Made by a program: the position numbers and the translations under genes
Notes under the pieces: model-generated
Told to the model about the DNA's origin: nothing
What the model saw: the letters and a program-made list of their open reading frames with translations, nothing else
Databases searched by the model: none
Assembly (NCBI RefSeq): GCF_019400985.1
Contig: NZ_WTFF01000001.1
Location: forward strand, 44,651-108,650
Direction of reading: 5' to 3'
DNA from: Streptomyces bambusae
Lineage (GTDB): Bacteria > Actinomycetota > Actinomycetes > Streptomycetales > Streptomycetaceae
DNA length: 64,000 bases
In this document: piece by piece, positions 1 to 8,474 of the stretch
Numbering within the stretch: position 1 is the stretch's first letter
Layout of the letters: each line of letters begins with the position of its first letter

Positions 1-88
1 TGCGCGCCGGGACGACGGCGTGAACCGTAGGGACCTGCTGTCTGGCCGCGGCTGACGGGCGGCTGCCACACTGGCCGCGACTGGCTGC

Positions 89-190
89 GACACCCGGAGA
101 ACCATCTCCGCCGCAGGCTTCACCCTGATCACCGTCGACCGCTTCACCTTCCCCGAGAGCAGGATCCCGGTGCCGGCCGGCGCCCAACAT
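89..190 (+). pseudogene. 3' fragment of a class I SAM-dependent methyltransferase
   Basis: An open stretch reads DTRRTISAAGFTLITVDR and then continues into FTFPESRIPVPAG. This resembles the C-terminal tail of small class I methyltransferases, which end in a 'GF...v.rf.fp' strand followed by a Pro-rich segment. No start codon or SAM-binding domain lies upstream inside the window, and after about position 190 the expected tail continues in another frame. I read it as a decayed gene end; the rest may have been lost or may lie before the window. The assignment rests on pattern memory only. Confidence 0.4.
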
Positions 191-229
191 TCCCGGCACC
201 GCCGTACGCGATGACCACGGAGGCACCCC

Positions 230-646
230 ATGACCGCCCCGGACGACCAGACCCAGCCCGCCCCAGCAGCGGAGTCGACCATCGCCCGCGCCTCCGCCGA
301 CCTGCTGGAACACCTGGCGGACAAGCTCGGAGCGCGGGCCTCCGTACGGGCCGTCTACGGCGAGCCCGTCACCAGCGGCGCCGTCACCGTCATCCCCGTC
401 GCCGAGATCGCCTACGGCTTCGGCGGCGGCGCCGGCCGGGACAGCACGGCGGCCAAGCACGGCGAAGGAGGAGGGGGCGGCGGAGGAGCCGCGGCCCGGC
501 CCCGCGGCTTCATCGTGATCAAGGACGGAACCGCCGTCTACAAACCCGTCCGAGACCCCTGGATGAGCATCGTCGTGCCACTCGCCGCCTTCGTGACCGG
601 CATGGCCGCCGCTCGCCTTGCCCGGCGGTGGGCCCAGAGGGCTTGA
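230..646 (+). CDS. GerW/YtfJ-family sporulation protein
   Basis: This 138-residue protein has the GerW (YtfJ) layout. An N-terminal helical segment is followed by a conserved strand with GAVTVIPVAEIAYGFGGG at about residues 49-66, a glycine-rich loop (a run of seven glycines) and a second strand GFIVIKDG. A C-terminal hydrophobic helix (WMSIVVPLAAFVTGMAAARL) looks like a membrane anchor. Family members in spore formers are linked to sporulation or spore germination; the biochemical role is not settled. The start is the ATG at 230, preceded by GGAGG 8-10 bases upstream. An overlapping ORF from 211 has an implausible Arg-rich composition and is a shadow. It stands alone, with the convergent DUF2267 gene downstream. 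Confidence 0.8.
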   Translation: MTAPDDQTQPAPAAESTIARASADLLEHLADKLGARASVRAVYGEPVTSGAVTVIPVAEIAYGFGGGAGRDSTAAKHGEGGGGGGGAAARPRGFIVIKDGTAVYKPVRDPWMSIVVPLAAFVTGMAAARLARRWAQRA

Positions 647-716
647 CCTTCGGGTCGGGTCACTTCGAGTACGCCTGACCCCCAGCCGCTTCTCGGACAG
701 CGGCCCGCGACGGGCG

Positions 717-1112
717 TCACGAGGTCTGCGGGCGGCCGAAGAGCACGTCGTAGCCGGGTGGGAGCTGGAGCAGGACGTTGTGCATGAGGTCCTCGTCGAG
801 GGAGTCGGCCACGACACTGAGGACCGCGCTGACGTCCCATGCGGCGGTCTGCTCGGTCGCGCCGTCGATCCAGGCGGCCGTGGCTCGTACGAATCTCTGG
901 GGATCGAGGGGCTCTGCGGCCTGCAGCGGGTTGAGGAGGATGAGGGCATAGGTCTCGGGAAGCCGGGCGGCCACCCGCGCCCGGTCCTCCCCGGCCAAGT
1001 GAGCGCCCAGGAGGGCGAGGACGACGCGGGCGGCCCGGTCGGCCTCCTCGTGGCTGCCGTATTCACCGCGCTCGCGGACCTGCTGTATGAAGGCGTCCCA
1101 TCGCATGGTCAT
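717..1112 (-). CDS. DUF2267 domain protein
   Basis: The 131-residue product opens MRWDAFIQQVRERGEY after a two-residue MT extension. It follows the DUF2267 pattern of a short helical repeat with alternating acidic and hydrophobic positions (residues 20-60 and 75-125). The function of the family is unknown; it is frequent near stress genes in Streptomyces. A GGAG motif nine bases upstream supports the ATG at 1112. The gene is transcribed away from the Hsp20 gene region but on the same strand, with about 200 bases between them. Confidence 0.7.
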   Translation of the reverse strand: MTMRWDAFIQQVRERGEYGSHEEADRAARVVLALLGAHLAGEDRARVAARLPETYALILLNPLQAAEPLDPQRFVRATAAWIDGATEQTAAWDVSAVLSVVADSLDEDLMHNVLLQLPPGYDVLFGRPQTS

Positions 1113-1312
1113 GAGGGTTTCTCCTGCTCACCACGCGTGCGCGAACCCGGACTTGCCGAGGCGTGGACGGAGGTCGGGCAGGACGACTGCCCCGTTCCCG
1201 TCGCGTGGCGTACCGCTCGCGTGCCGTACCGCCGCCCGGGAGGGAGCCGGGCGGCAGTCGGGCGGCAGTCGGGCGGCGGTACCCGCCTGTGGGCTTCCGG
1301 AGCCGGCGCGTG

Positions 1313-1741
1313 TCAGCTGCTGATCTGCTTGCGGGCTCCGTCGCCGATGGCGATCTTCCGCGGCTTGGCGCGTTCCGCGATCGGAATGCGCACGGTGAGC
1401 ACTCCGGCGTCGTAGTCGGCCTCGATGTTCTCGGTGTCGAGGGTGTCGGCCAGCACGACCTGTCGCGAGAAGACACCCAGAGGCCGCTCGGAGAGTTCCA
1501 TCTGGGCCTCGTCCGACTTCGCGACGGGCCGGCGCTCGGCCTTGACCGTCAGCATGTTCCGTTCGACGTCGATGTCGATGGCCTCCTTGGACACGCCGGG
1601 GATGTCGAAAGCGATCACGTACGCGTCGCTTTCGCGGTAGGCGTCCATCGGCATGACCGAGGGCTTGGACCAAGTGCCCGGGCCCAGCAGCTGCTGGGCG
1701 AGACGGTCCATCTCACGGAAGGGATCAGTGCGCATCAGCAT
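1313..1741 (-). CDS. hsp18: Hsp20/alpha-crystallin small heat-shock protein (Hsp18-like)
   Basis: This is a 142-residue small heat-shock protein, an ATP-independent holdase that keeps unfolding proteins soluble. The N-terminus MLMRTDPFREMDRLAQQLLG and the alpha-crystallin domain at about residues 35-130 are clear. The latter includes FDIPGVSKEAIDIDVERN and the AxxxxGVLTVRIP signature (DAGVLTVRIPIAE). A C-terminal KPRKIAI tail carries the I-x-I-like oligomerisation strand. The ATG at 1741 was chosen over the long upstream frame because similarity begins there. The gene faces a RheA-like repressor gene, and a perfect RheA-type operator lies 61 bases ahead of the start, which makes heat-induced derepression the likely control. 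The symbol follows the Streptomyces albus hsp18/rheA arrangement. Confidence 0.88.
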   Translation of the reverse strand: MLMRTDPFREMDRLAQQLLGPGTWSKPSVMPMDAYRESDAYVIAFDIPGVSKEAIDIDVERNMLTVKAERRPVAKSDEAQMELSERPLGVFSRQVVLADTLDTENIEADYDAGVLTVRIPIAERAKPRKIAIGDGARKQISS

Positions 1742-1801
1742 GGAAGTACACCTCCGGTCTCTGCATCGGATGCCAGTGCGCTTCAGGTTTCTGTTGTAGC
1801 A

Positions 1802-1820
1802 TGTCATCGAAGCGATGACA
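1802..1820. promoter_or_regulatory. RheA-type operator, TGTCATC-N5-GATGACA
   Basis: The sequence is TGTCATC, five bases, then GATGACA, a perfect inverted repeat between the divergent hsp18-like and rheA-like genes. It matches the RheA site described for Streptomyces albus exactly as I recall it. It lies 61 bases upstream of the hsp18-like start codon, within promoter range. Confidence 0.8.
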
Positions 1821-1831
1821 AGGGTCAGTGT

Positions 1832-1858
1832 CAGCGGAATGATGACTTCATTCCGCTG
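1832..1858. repeat. 11-bp-arm inverted repeat in the hsp18/rheA intergenic region
   Basis: CAGCGGAATGA is followed by a 5-base loop and TCATTCCGCTG, a perfect 11-bp palindrome. It lies 12 bases beyond the RheA-type operator, on the rheA side. Its role is unknown; it could be a second operator for the repressor gene or a hairpin in its 5' leader. Confidence 0.6.
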
Positions 1859-1926
1859 TGGGTAGCCGTAGCCTGACGACGATCCGGCCCGGCAAGCACG
1901 CCGGGCCGACGCACCGGGAGGTAGAC

Positions 1927-2583
1927 GTGACAACGCCCGAGCCGGCCGGCTCGCCGGTATCGTTCCTGGCCGCCGCGGCTGCCCTTGAGGTGATCGACGG
2001 GGCCGTACGGGATGCCCACGCGCAGCGGGCGGACGCTCCGGACGACGCGCGGGCGGCGCTCGCCGCCCTCCTGCTGCTGCGGGAGGTCCGCGAGCGGCTC
2101 GCGTCCTGGGAGAGCGGACTGATCGAGACCGCGCGAGCGGCGGGGGCGAGCTGGGCGGATCTGTCGGGGCCTTTGGGTGTCTCCAGCCGGCAGGCGGCCG
2201 AGCGGCGCTACCTGCGGCTGCGGCCCGGTGCCGCCGGAAGCACGGGTGAGCAGCGCGTCCAGGCCACGCGTGATTCGCGTGCGGCGCAGCGCATCGTGAA
2301 CGCCTGGGCACGGCAGAACGCCGCGGATCTTCGTCAGCTCGCAGGCCAGATCAGCGCGCTGACCGGCCTGGACACGGCGGCAAGCGCCTCGATCGGCTAC
2401 GTCCGCGACGCCCTCGCGGGTGACGACGTCGCCGATCTGCTCGGCCCGCTCGCCGCGGCCGAACCGCACATACGCCGCAGGCACCCGGACCTCGCCGACC
2501 GCATCGAGACGCTGACCCGGCAGACCGACAGGGTCCGCCAGGCAGGCGACCCGCGGCGTCAGAGAACAGAAAGCCCGGAGTGA
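1927..2583 (+). CDS. rheA: RheA-like heat-shock repressor (Hsp18 transcriptional regulator)
   Basis: The 218-residue protein lies divergently beside the hsp18-like gene, the position of rheA, whose product senses temperature and represses hsp18. Near residues 75-100 there is a helix-turn-helix-like stretch (ARAAGASWADLSGPLGVSSR). The rest is Ala/Arg-rich and helical. I chose GTG at 1927 because GGGAGG lies six bases upstream; an earlier in-frame GTG at 1858 sits inside the palindrome and lacks a ribosome-binding site. The gene position and the exact operator support the name; overall sequence similarity could not be measured. Confidence 0.7.
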   Translation: MTTPEPAGSPVSFLAAAAALEVIDGAVRDAHAQRADAPDDARAALAALLLLREVRERLASWESGLIETARAAGASWADLSGPLGVSSRQAAERRYLRLRPGAAGSTGEQRVQATRDSRAAQRIVNAWARQNAADLRQLAGQISALTGLDTAASASIGYVRDALAGDDVADLLGPLAAAEPHIRRRHPDLADRIETLTRQTDRVRQAGDPRRQRTESPE

Positions 2584-2634
2584 CCGCTCCTGCTGGACCA
2601 CGTCCCGTGCCCGGCGTGGCGCAGCGCGGCGGGC

Positions 2635-3276
2635 TTATGCGGCCACCCGGAGTTCGTCTTCTGCGCTCCTGGTGAGGCTGATCCGTATCAGGGCTGCGGC
2701 GAGCCGGGCCAGGTCCTTCGGCGGTACCAGGTTCGCGAGGCCGGCGGGCGTGTGGGGAAGCCCGAGCCGGCCGGCGGCCTCGCAGGAACGTTCGTCGAAG
2801 AACGGGCGCACCTGCGGCCAGACGGCCTGGACCTCCCGGCAGAAGATGTCCGCGCCGACCGGTCCGATCCTGGGGAACTCCTGGAGCAGCTCCCGCAGGT
2901 GTTCCGTGTCACCGGCGGCCTGCTCCCGGAGACTCCGCAGGTCCCCGCGGTAGTGGTCGAGCAGGAGCTGGGCGCTGTCACCGAGGGCGGTCGCGGTGCT
3001 CTCGTCGTACCGAACGTAGTGTGCGCGGCCGAGCGCGTCCACGCGTTCCTGCCAGCCGGAGTCCGCCATCGCCCGGGGTGTCCGCAGCCCTGCCGCGAAC
3101 AGCTCGCGGGCTGCGGCTGTGGCCGTCTGCGCCCTGATGCGGACCGAACACAAGATGGTGAGCACCAGCAGCTGGAACAGCGGGGCGGGCTTGTCGCGGA
3201 GGGTGATACCGGCTTCGTCGGCATAGGTCTGCCCGTAGTCGCCGAGCAGCCGCTTCGTCACTTCCGCTCTGTCCAC
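2635..3276 (-). CDS. HhH-GPD family endonuclease III-like DNA glycosylase
   Basis: This 213-residue protein resembles helix-hairpin-helix base-excision enzymes. The N-terminal fold contains LFQLLVLTILCSVRIRAQTA at about residues 33-52. The hairpin FPRIGPVGADIFCREVQ at about 134-150 is the DNA-backbone-binding motif. Family members remove damaged bases, sometimes with AP-lyase activity. The usual C-terminal [4Fe-4S] cysteine cluster of EndoIII is not visible, so this is a short, divergent member and the substrate is uncertain. GTG at 3276 is supported by GAGGAG nine bases upstream. It is convergent with the rheA-like gene. Confidence 0.7.
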   Translation of the reverse strand: MDRAEVTKRLLGDYGQTYADEAGITLRDKPAPLFQLLVLTILCSVRIRAQTATAAARELFAAGLRTPRAMADSGWQERVDALGRAHYVRYDESTATALGDSAQLLLDHYRGDLRSLREQAAGDTEHLRELLQEFPRIGPVGADIFCREVQAVWPQVRPFFDERSCEAAGRLGLPHTPAGLANLVPPKDLARLAAALIRISLTRSAEDELRVAA

Positions 3277-3443
3277 GGGATGCTCCTCTCCATGCCTCGA
3301 TCCGTCATGTTCGCCTCGGCAGGCAAGGCGGTGGCCGGCCTCCTTCTACGCGGCTACCCGCGTGGCGTCGGCCGACACGGATCGGCGGCGCGGAGGGAGG
3401 ATCGTGCCTTCCGGCCCGCTGACCACGCCGGGCGGGCGGCGCG

Positions 3444-3737
3444 GTGGTGGTGTGGGCGCCGGAGTTCTGGGAGTTTCCGGCGTGGGCGGCCGGCGCCGAC
3501 CTGATGTTCGCGGAAGCGGCGGGATGGGACCGGCGGATCCGCTTCCGGGGCGGGGTCGGCGGCCACGCGTACGTGCTGGAGGTGGGGCGCGAGGCGATCC
3601 GGCACGGAGTACGGCGCCTGGTGTACGCGCACATCGGCCGGCCGTGCCTGCGGGCGATGGACGCGGGACTGCGGCCGCAGTGGGGCGAGTGGGGGCGCGA
3701 GGGCCGGACGTACGCCCTGAGCTGCCCCGGGCGATGA
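3444..3737 (+). pseudogene. C-terminal remnant of an MBL-fold hydrolase-like protein
   Basis: This 97-residue reading frame begins VVVWAPEFWEFPAWAAGADL and contains FRGGVGGHAYVLEVG and VRRLVYAHIGRP. The last two resemble the 'GGHas...rRLvfaHiGRP' end of metallo-beta-lactamase-fold hydrolases, where the His contributes to the metal site. An in-frame stop lies 8 codons before the first GTG, and the N-terminal HxHxDH motif is absent. It is best read as a truncated gene; a short functional protein cannot be excluded. Confidence 0.45.
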
Positions 3738-4050
3738 CGAGGGGCCGGGCATCCGGAACGGCCGCTCTCGTCGGCCAGAGCCTGCCCGGCCCGCTCGGCA
3801 TCGTCGCCGGGCCGGACGGTGACCCACCGACCGGCTACCCGGGACGGCGCATGCTACGCACCGCCCGACCAGGGCGTGAACGCGCCGGTACGGGAGAGAC
3901 CGGACCGGGTTGGACTCGTGCCGGCGGAGGCCGACCCGCCACCCGAGCTGTCGCCGAGATCCGCGCATGGCTGCGGCCGGGGCGGGCAGGCGCCCGTCGT
4001 CAGGCAGTACCGCGGCCGTGTGCCCGCCTGTCTGGCCTTGGCCGCGTGCG
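3738..4050. other. Non-coding stretch between gene remnants
   Basis: I find no convincing gene, repeat or structured element here. The open frames crossing it have shadow-type Arg/Pro/Gly-rich composition. It separates two gene remnants, consistent with decayed sequence. Confidence 0.4.
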
Positions 4051-4218
4051 TTCTCCGTGGCCGAGGCGGACGGAGTGCCCGTGGCCGGCATCGCCGCCGT
4101 GGCCGGTCAGTTCGCCGTGCCGGTCGCATGGACCCCGTACTTCGCCGTCGACGACGCCGACCAGGCGGTGGCCCGGATCCGCGAACGCGGCGGCAGCGTC
4201 GCCGTCGGGGCCCCGTCA
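4051..4218 (+). pseudogene. Glyoxalase/VOC-domain protein remnant
   Basis: The frame ahead of grpE reads FSVAEADGVPVAGIA, then WTPYFAVDDADQAVARIRER. This is the hallmark of a VOC (glyoxalase/bleomycin-resistance) repeat, in which 'p.w..Yf.v.D.d....r....GG' begins the second module. Only about 55 residues survive, with no start and no downstream half. The frame then runs into the grpE start. Confidence 0.5.
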
Positions 4219-4257
4219 CCTACCCGCCGCCCGGCCCGTAGCCGAAGGGAGCTCACG

Positions 4258-4878
4258 ATGAGCAGCCCGAACGAATCCCGGCCGCACGAGGAGCAACCCT
4301 CGGTGGTCATCCGGGACAGGCGACGAATCGACCCGGAAACCCTCCAGCCCCGGGAGCCCGACGAGGAGACCCCCGAGCGGGAAGGGGGCGAGCACGTGCT
4401 CGGGACGCCGGACCGGGCCGGCGCCCTCGAGGCCCAGCTCGCCGAACGCACGGCCGAGCTACGGCGGGTGGAGGCGGAGTACGAGAACTACCGCAAGCAG
4501 GTGCAGCACGACCAGGCCGCCATCAGCGAGATCGCCACCGCCAAGGTCCTCGACAGCCTCCTGCCGGTACTCGACGCCATCGACCGCGCCCGCGGGCTCG
4601 GCGAGGTCAACGGCAGTCTGTGGGCCGTGGCCGAGGCCCTGGAGGAACGGCTCGCGGACCTCGGGCTGGAGCGCGTGGGCACGGCAGGCGAACCCTTCGA
4701 CCCCGCCCGCCACGAAGCCGTCGGCCACCAGGTCTCCGACGACGTCGACACCCCGGTCTGCACAGCCGTCGTACGGCCCGGCTACCAGGTCGGCACACGG
4801 CTGCTCCGACCGGCCCAGGTATCGGTCACGGAACCCCCGGACCAGGCACCGCCGGCAGCGACAGCGCCCGACAGCTGA
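4258..4878 (+). CDS. grpE: GrpE family nucleotide exchange factor
   Basis: The 206-residue protein has an acidic, disordered N-terminus (to about residue 60). A long coiled-coil helix containing AELRRVEAEYENYRKQVQ follows at about 65-95. Next comes the four-helix/beta-wing region, with LLPVLDAIDRAR and, near the C-terminus, FDPARHEAVGHQV and GYQVGTRLLRPAQV. These are GrpE landmarks; GrpE releases ADP from DnaK during chaperone cycling. The ATG at 4258 has GAAGGGA upstream. There is no dnaK, dnaJ or hspR beside it, so this is probably a second, stand-alone GrpE rather than the one of the main dnaK operon. Confidence 0.82.
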   Translation: MSSPNESRPHEEQPSVVIRDRRRIDPETLQPREPDEETPEREGGEHVLGTPDRAGALEAQLAERTAELRRVEAEYENYRKQVQHDQAAISEIATAKVLDSLLPVLDAIDRARGLGEVNGSLWAVAEALEERLADLGLERVGTAGEPFDPARHEAVGHQVSDDVDTPVCTAVVRPGYQVGTRLLRPAQVSVTEPPDQAPPAATAPDS

Positions 4879-5103
4879 GACTGCCCAGGAGCCGTCCCCC
4901 CACCCCCAGTTCGCCGCCCCCCAGGGCCGCGATGCGGGGCTCAGAATTGCGACTCGTCCCGGGCCCTTCACGTTCTCTCGGAGGCGTGCGCGACCGCGTA
5001 CTCGACGTACGTGGGCGTGGGGAGCGCTTGCGGGCCAGTAAATACGCTCGGGACTTGGCGCCGGATTCGCCGGTCATCGGCAGCAGAGCAGTGGAGGCCC
5101 GAG

Positions 5104-6126
5104 GTGAACAGCCGGATCCCGAGAACGATGCAGGCGTGGATCTGCCCCGCCGGGCAGCCGGGCACGACCAGGCTCGTGAAGCTGCCCGTTCCGGTGCCGG
5201 CGCCGGACGAGCTGTTGGTCCAGGTCGCTGCCTGCGGGGTGTGCCGGACCGATCTGCACATCCGCGACGGCGACCTGCCACCCCACCGGGACCAGGTCGT
5301 CCCCGGCCACGAGGCCGTCGGCGACGTCGTCGCCACCGGCAGCCACGTCACGACGCCGGCCGTCGGCTCCCGGGTCGGCATCCCCTGGCTCCGCGACACC
5401 TGCGGCGTGTGCCGCTTCTGCACGCGCGGCCGGGAGAACCTCTGTCCCTCGTCCCGCTACACCGGCTGGGACGCAGACGGCGGTTACGCCGAGTACGCGA
5501 CAGTGCCCGCGCCGTACGCCTACCCGATGCCGACCGGATACAAGGCCGAGGAGCTGGCCCCGCTGCTGTGCGCGGGCATCATCGGCTACCGGGCCCTGCT
5601 CCGCGCCGAACTCCCACCGGGCGGCCGGCTCGGCATCTACGGGTTCGGGGCCTCGGCCCACCTCACCGCCCAGCTCGCCCTCGCCCAGGGAGCCACCGTC
5701 CACGTCCTCACCCGGTCGTGGGCAGCCCAGGCGCTCGCCCTGGAGCTCGGCGCCGCCTCAGCGGGAGACGCTCCGACGGGGCCGCCCGAGCCACTGGACG
5801 CCGCGATCCTCTTCGCCCCGGACGGCGCCCTCGTCCCCGTGGCCCTGGAGGCACTGGACAGCGGCGGAACCCTGAGCATCGCGGGCATCCACCTCACCGA
5901 CATCCCGCCGCTGGACTACGAGCACCACTTCTTCCGCGAACGCACCATCCGCAGCACCACCGCCAACACCCGCCAGGACGGACGCGCGTTCCTCGCAGCC
6001 GCCGCCGAACACCGGCTGCGCCCGACCCTCACGCTGTACGACTTCAGGCACGCCGACACGGCACTCGACGACCTCGCCGCCGGCCGGGTCCGCGGAGCGG
6101 CGGCCCTTCGGATGGTCAGCCGGTGA
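5104..6126 (+). CDS. Zinc-dependent medium-chain alcohol dehydrogenase
   Basis: This is a 340-residue MDR-family dehydrogenase. The catalytic-zinc ligands are visible as Cys44 ([10 protein letters not shown]) and His69-Glu70 (PGHEAVGDV). The structural zinc loop is C100-x2-C103-x2-C106-x7-C114. The Rossmann region begins at [12 protein letters not shown] at about 181-192, a variant of GxGxxG. The enzyme should oxidise alcohols or reduce aldehydes with NAD(P); the substrate is unknown. GTG at 5104 has GGAGG six bases upstream; ATG at 5128 is the alternative. Its last codons overlap the end of the convergent flotillin remnant. Confidence 0.85.
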   Translation: MNSRIPRTMQAWICPAGQPGTTRLVKLPVPVPAPDELLVQVAACGVCRTDLHIRDGDLPPHRDQVVPGHEAVGDVVATGSHVTTPAVGSRVGIPWLRDTCGVCRFCTRGRENLCPSSRYTGWDADGGYAEYATVPAPYAYPMPTGYKAEELAPLLCAGIIGYRALLRAELPPGGRLGIYGFGASAHLTAQLALAQGATVHVLTRSWAAQALALELGAASAGDAPTGPPEPLDAAILFAPDGALVPVALEALDSGGTLSIAGIHLTDIPPLDYEHHFFRERTIRSTTANTRQDGRAFLAAAAEHRLRPTLTLYDFRHADTALDDLAAGRVRGAAALRMVSR

Positions 6127-6409
6127 TCTCCACCTTGCCGTTGGCGGCGGCGGGCTCGGGCTTGGGTGTGGTGAGGCCCTTGAGGAGCTGGGTGAGGTCG
6201 ACTCCGGTGGTGGAGCCGAGGAGTTCCATGCCCTGGGCGACGTTGTCGGCGACCGTACGGGACAGCTTGCTCGCGCCGTCGGTGGAGATGACGGTCATCT
6301 TGTCGATGGCGGACAGGGGTTCGGCTGCCTTGGCGACGACCTGCGGCAGGGCCTCGACCAGCATCTGGACCATCGCCGCGTCGCCGTAGCGCTCGTACGC
6401 GTCGGCCTT
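6116..6409 (-). pseudogene. C-terminal fragment of a flotillin-like protein
   Basis: Reading on the minus strand gives KADAYERYGDAAMVQMLVEA, then KMTVISTDGASKLSR and VDLTQLLKGL. This is the C-terminal region of flotillin/band-7 membrane-microdomain proteins. The similarity begins abruptly at 6409; upstream sequence is unrelated, and the SPFH domain and membrane anchor are missing. It is an orphaned 3' end. A short ORF with its own ATG at 6373 remains open but is unlikely to be functional. Confidence 0.7.
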
Positions 6410-6510
6410 TACCCAGGGTCCGCCGCACGGCGGCGCAGTGTTGAGAACCCGTCAGGACATCGGGTGGATCACTCCTTGCGGCCGCTCGGTGGCGCCGTAC
6501 GCAGGTCGTC

Positions 6511-7809
6511 TCAGGCCAGGGCGAAGTAGCGCAGCCAGAGGTAGAGCGCGGCCACGGCGACCGTGGCGGCGGTGACGACGAGGCCGTACTTGGTGAACTG
6601 CCAGAAGGAGATCGGCTGACGGTTGCGTTCGGCGATGCCGAGGACGACGACGTTGGCGGAGGCGCCGATGGCGGTGGCGTTGCCGCCGAGGTCCGCGCCG
6701 AGCGCCAGGGCCCACCACATGACGTGGTCGGGGTCGCCGCCCATGTCGGTGACCAGTTCGCTGGTGATGGGGGCCATGGTGGCGACGTACGGGATGTTGT
6801 CGACGATCCCGGACAGGACGGCGGAGCCGCCGAGCAGCAGCATGGACCCGCCGAGTTCGGCGCCGCCTATCGCGTCCGCCAGGGAGCCGGCGAGCTCGCC
6901 GATGACGCCGGTCTCGATGAGGGAGCCGACCATGACGAACAGGCCGGCGAAGAAGGCCAGGGTGGGCCACTCCACCTCGCCGAGGACCTCGCCGGTCTCG
7001 ACCTTGGAGATCGCCACGAGCAGGCCCGCGCCGAGGAGGGCCACGACACTGGGCTCGTAGTGCAGCACGGGGTGGAGGACGAATCCGGCGACGACCAGGG
7101 CGAGGATGCCCAGGCCCTGGGCGAGGAGGCGGGGGTTCTTGATGGCCTCGCGCTCGCGCAGCTCCATGACCTCGGCTGCGCGCTTCTCGTCGTAGACGAA
7201 GTACTTCGCGAACATCACCCGGCACAGCAGCACGAGGACGACTATCAGGAGCGCGCAGAGCGGGGCGAGGTGGACCAGGAAGTCGTTGAAGGTCAGGCCG
7301 GCCCGGCTGGCGATGATGATGTTCGGCGGATCGCCGACCAGCGTGGCGGTGCCACCGACGTTCGAGGCGAGGACCTCGGCGATCAGGAAGGGAGCGGCCG
7401 GCAGTCGCAGCCGGTCGCACACCAGCAGGGTGACCGGGGCGACCAACAGGACCGTCGTGACGTTGTCCAGCAGCGCCGATGCCACGGCGGTGATGACGAT
7501 CAGCATGGCCATCACCCGGAACGGGCGGGCCTTGGCCTTCTTCACGGACCAGATCGCCAGGTACTCGAAGAGGCCGGTCCGCTTGAGCACGCCGACGATC
7601 ATCATCATGCCGAGCAGCAGGAAGATGACGTTCCAGTCGATGCCGGTCTCGGCGGAGTGGAAGGCGGAGGCGTCGTCGGTGGCGCCGATGGCCAGCATCA
7701 GCCCGGCTCCGCCCAGGGCGGCGGCGACGCGGTGGACCCACTCGGTGATGATCAGGACGTAGACACCGGCGAAGACGGCGACCGCGGCCCAGCTCTGCCA
7801 GTTGCTCAC
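6511..7809 (-). CDS. ArsB/NhaD-type ion transporter
   Basis: This 432-residue integral membrane protein has roughly eleven hydrophobic segments, typical of the ion transporter superfamily that holds ArsB, NhaD and SLC13-like permeases. Recognisable landmarks are DWNVIFLLLGMMMIVGVLKR, LDNVTTVLLVAPVT, the re-entrant NVGGTATLVGDPPNIII and, in the second half, DNIPYVATMAPI and GADLGGNATAIGASANVV. These are the paired 'GG.at.iG...N' signatures. It probably exchanges a cation or oxyanion for protons; the substrate cannot be deduced. The GTG start overlaps the stop of the CBS gene (GTGA), so translation is likely coupled. Confidence 0.8.
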   Translation of the reverse strand: MSNWQSWAAVAVFAGVYVLIITEWVHRVAAALGGAGLMLAIGATDDASAFHSAETGIDWNVIFLLLGMMMIVGVLKRTGLFEYLAIWSVKKAKARPFRVMAMLIVITAVASALLDNVTTVLLVAPVTLLVCDRLRLPAAPFLIAEVLASNVGGTATLVGDPPNIIIASRAGLTFNDFLVHLAPLCALLIVVLVLLCRVMFAKYFVYDEKRAAEVMELREREAIKNPRLLAQGLGILALVVAGFVLHPVLHYEPSVVALLGAGLLVAISKVETGEVLGEVEWPTLAFFAGLFVMVGSLIETGVIGELAGSLADAIGGAELGGSMLLLGGSAVLSGIVDNIPYVATMAPITSELVTDMGGDPDHVMWWALALGADLGGNATAIGASANVVVLGIAERNRQPISFWQFTKYGLVVTAATVAVAALYLWLRYFALA

Positions 7810-8273
7810 GCCTGGCCCCCCGCCGCGAGCAGGTGCCGCATCAGGGCGGCGGCCGAGACGACCCCGAGGAGCCGGCCCTGGTCACCGACGTACTCGATCA
7901 CGGCGACGAGCGGGACGTGCGTACGGGCCATGGTGGCCGCGATCTCCATCGTCCCCGCGTCCGGGCCGACGTACGGCGGCTTGAACGTACGGGCCGGCAG
8001 CCACTGCGCGACCGTCTTGCCCACCAGGCTCTCGGCCATGGCCTCGGCGTGCCGCTCGTCGATGACCGGCGCGAGCAGCGGGTCCTCCATCACGTACTCG
8101 GGCACGAGCTGGCGCACCAGCTGGGAGCCGGGGACGGCGGCGTACGGGGTGCCGTCGGTGTCCAGGACCAGCAGCGCGGGCAGATTGCGCTCGGCCAGCA
8201 GCCGGACCGCGTCCACGGCGCTGTCGTCGGTGGTGACGTGCGGATAGGGCTCGGCGAGATCACGGGCGGACAT
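7806..8273 (-). CDS. Two-CBS-domain protein, likely regulator of the adjacent permease
   Basis: The 155-residue protein consists of a tandem CBS pair. The first lies at about 1-65 (HVTTDDSAVDAVRLLAERN, then LPALLVLDTDGTPYAAV). The second lies at about 85-155 (GTMEIAATMARTHVPLVAVI, then GRLLGVVSAAALMRHLLA). CBS pairs bind adenine nucleotides and gate transporters or enzymes. The GTGA overlap with the permease gene makes that transporter the obvious partner. The ATG at 8273 was chosen because CBS similarity starts there. The same frame stays open to 8474, where it carries a scrap resembling the start of the antiporter gene at 11389. Confidence 0.8.
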   Translation of the reverse strand: MSARDLAEPYPHVTTDDSAVDAVRLLAERNLPALLVLDTDGTPYAAVPGSQLVRQLVPEYVMEDPLLAPVIDERHAEAMAESLVGKTVAQWLPARTFKPPYVGPDAGTMEIAATMARTHVPLVAVIEYVGDQGRLLGVVSAAALMRHLLAAGGQA

Positions 8274-8474
8274 GGCGCTACTCCTGGTGGGGTGTGTTGC
8301 TGGGGCGGGAACCGCGAGACCGCCGCGGGAGGTGGTCCTTGCGCGGACGTCCGGTGGATCGGGCCTCGGATCGGCCACGGGGCCACGTCGGCAGATGCCG
8401 TCATCCGGAGGGGTTCGTGCGAACCGCCGCGGCGGACGCGGTGCCGTCGGGCACCGAACAGCGACGAGCGTCAT

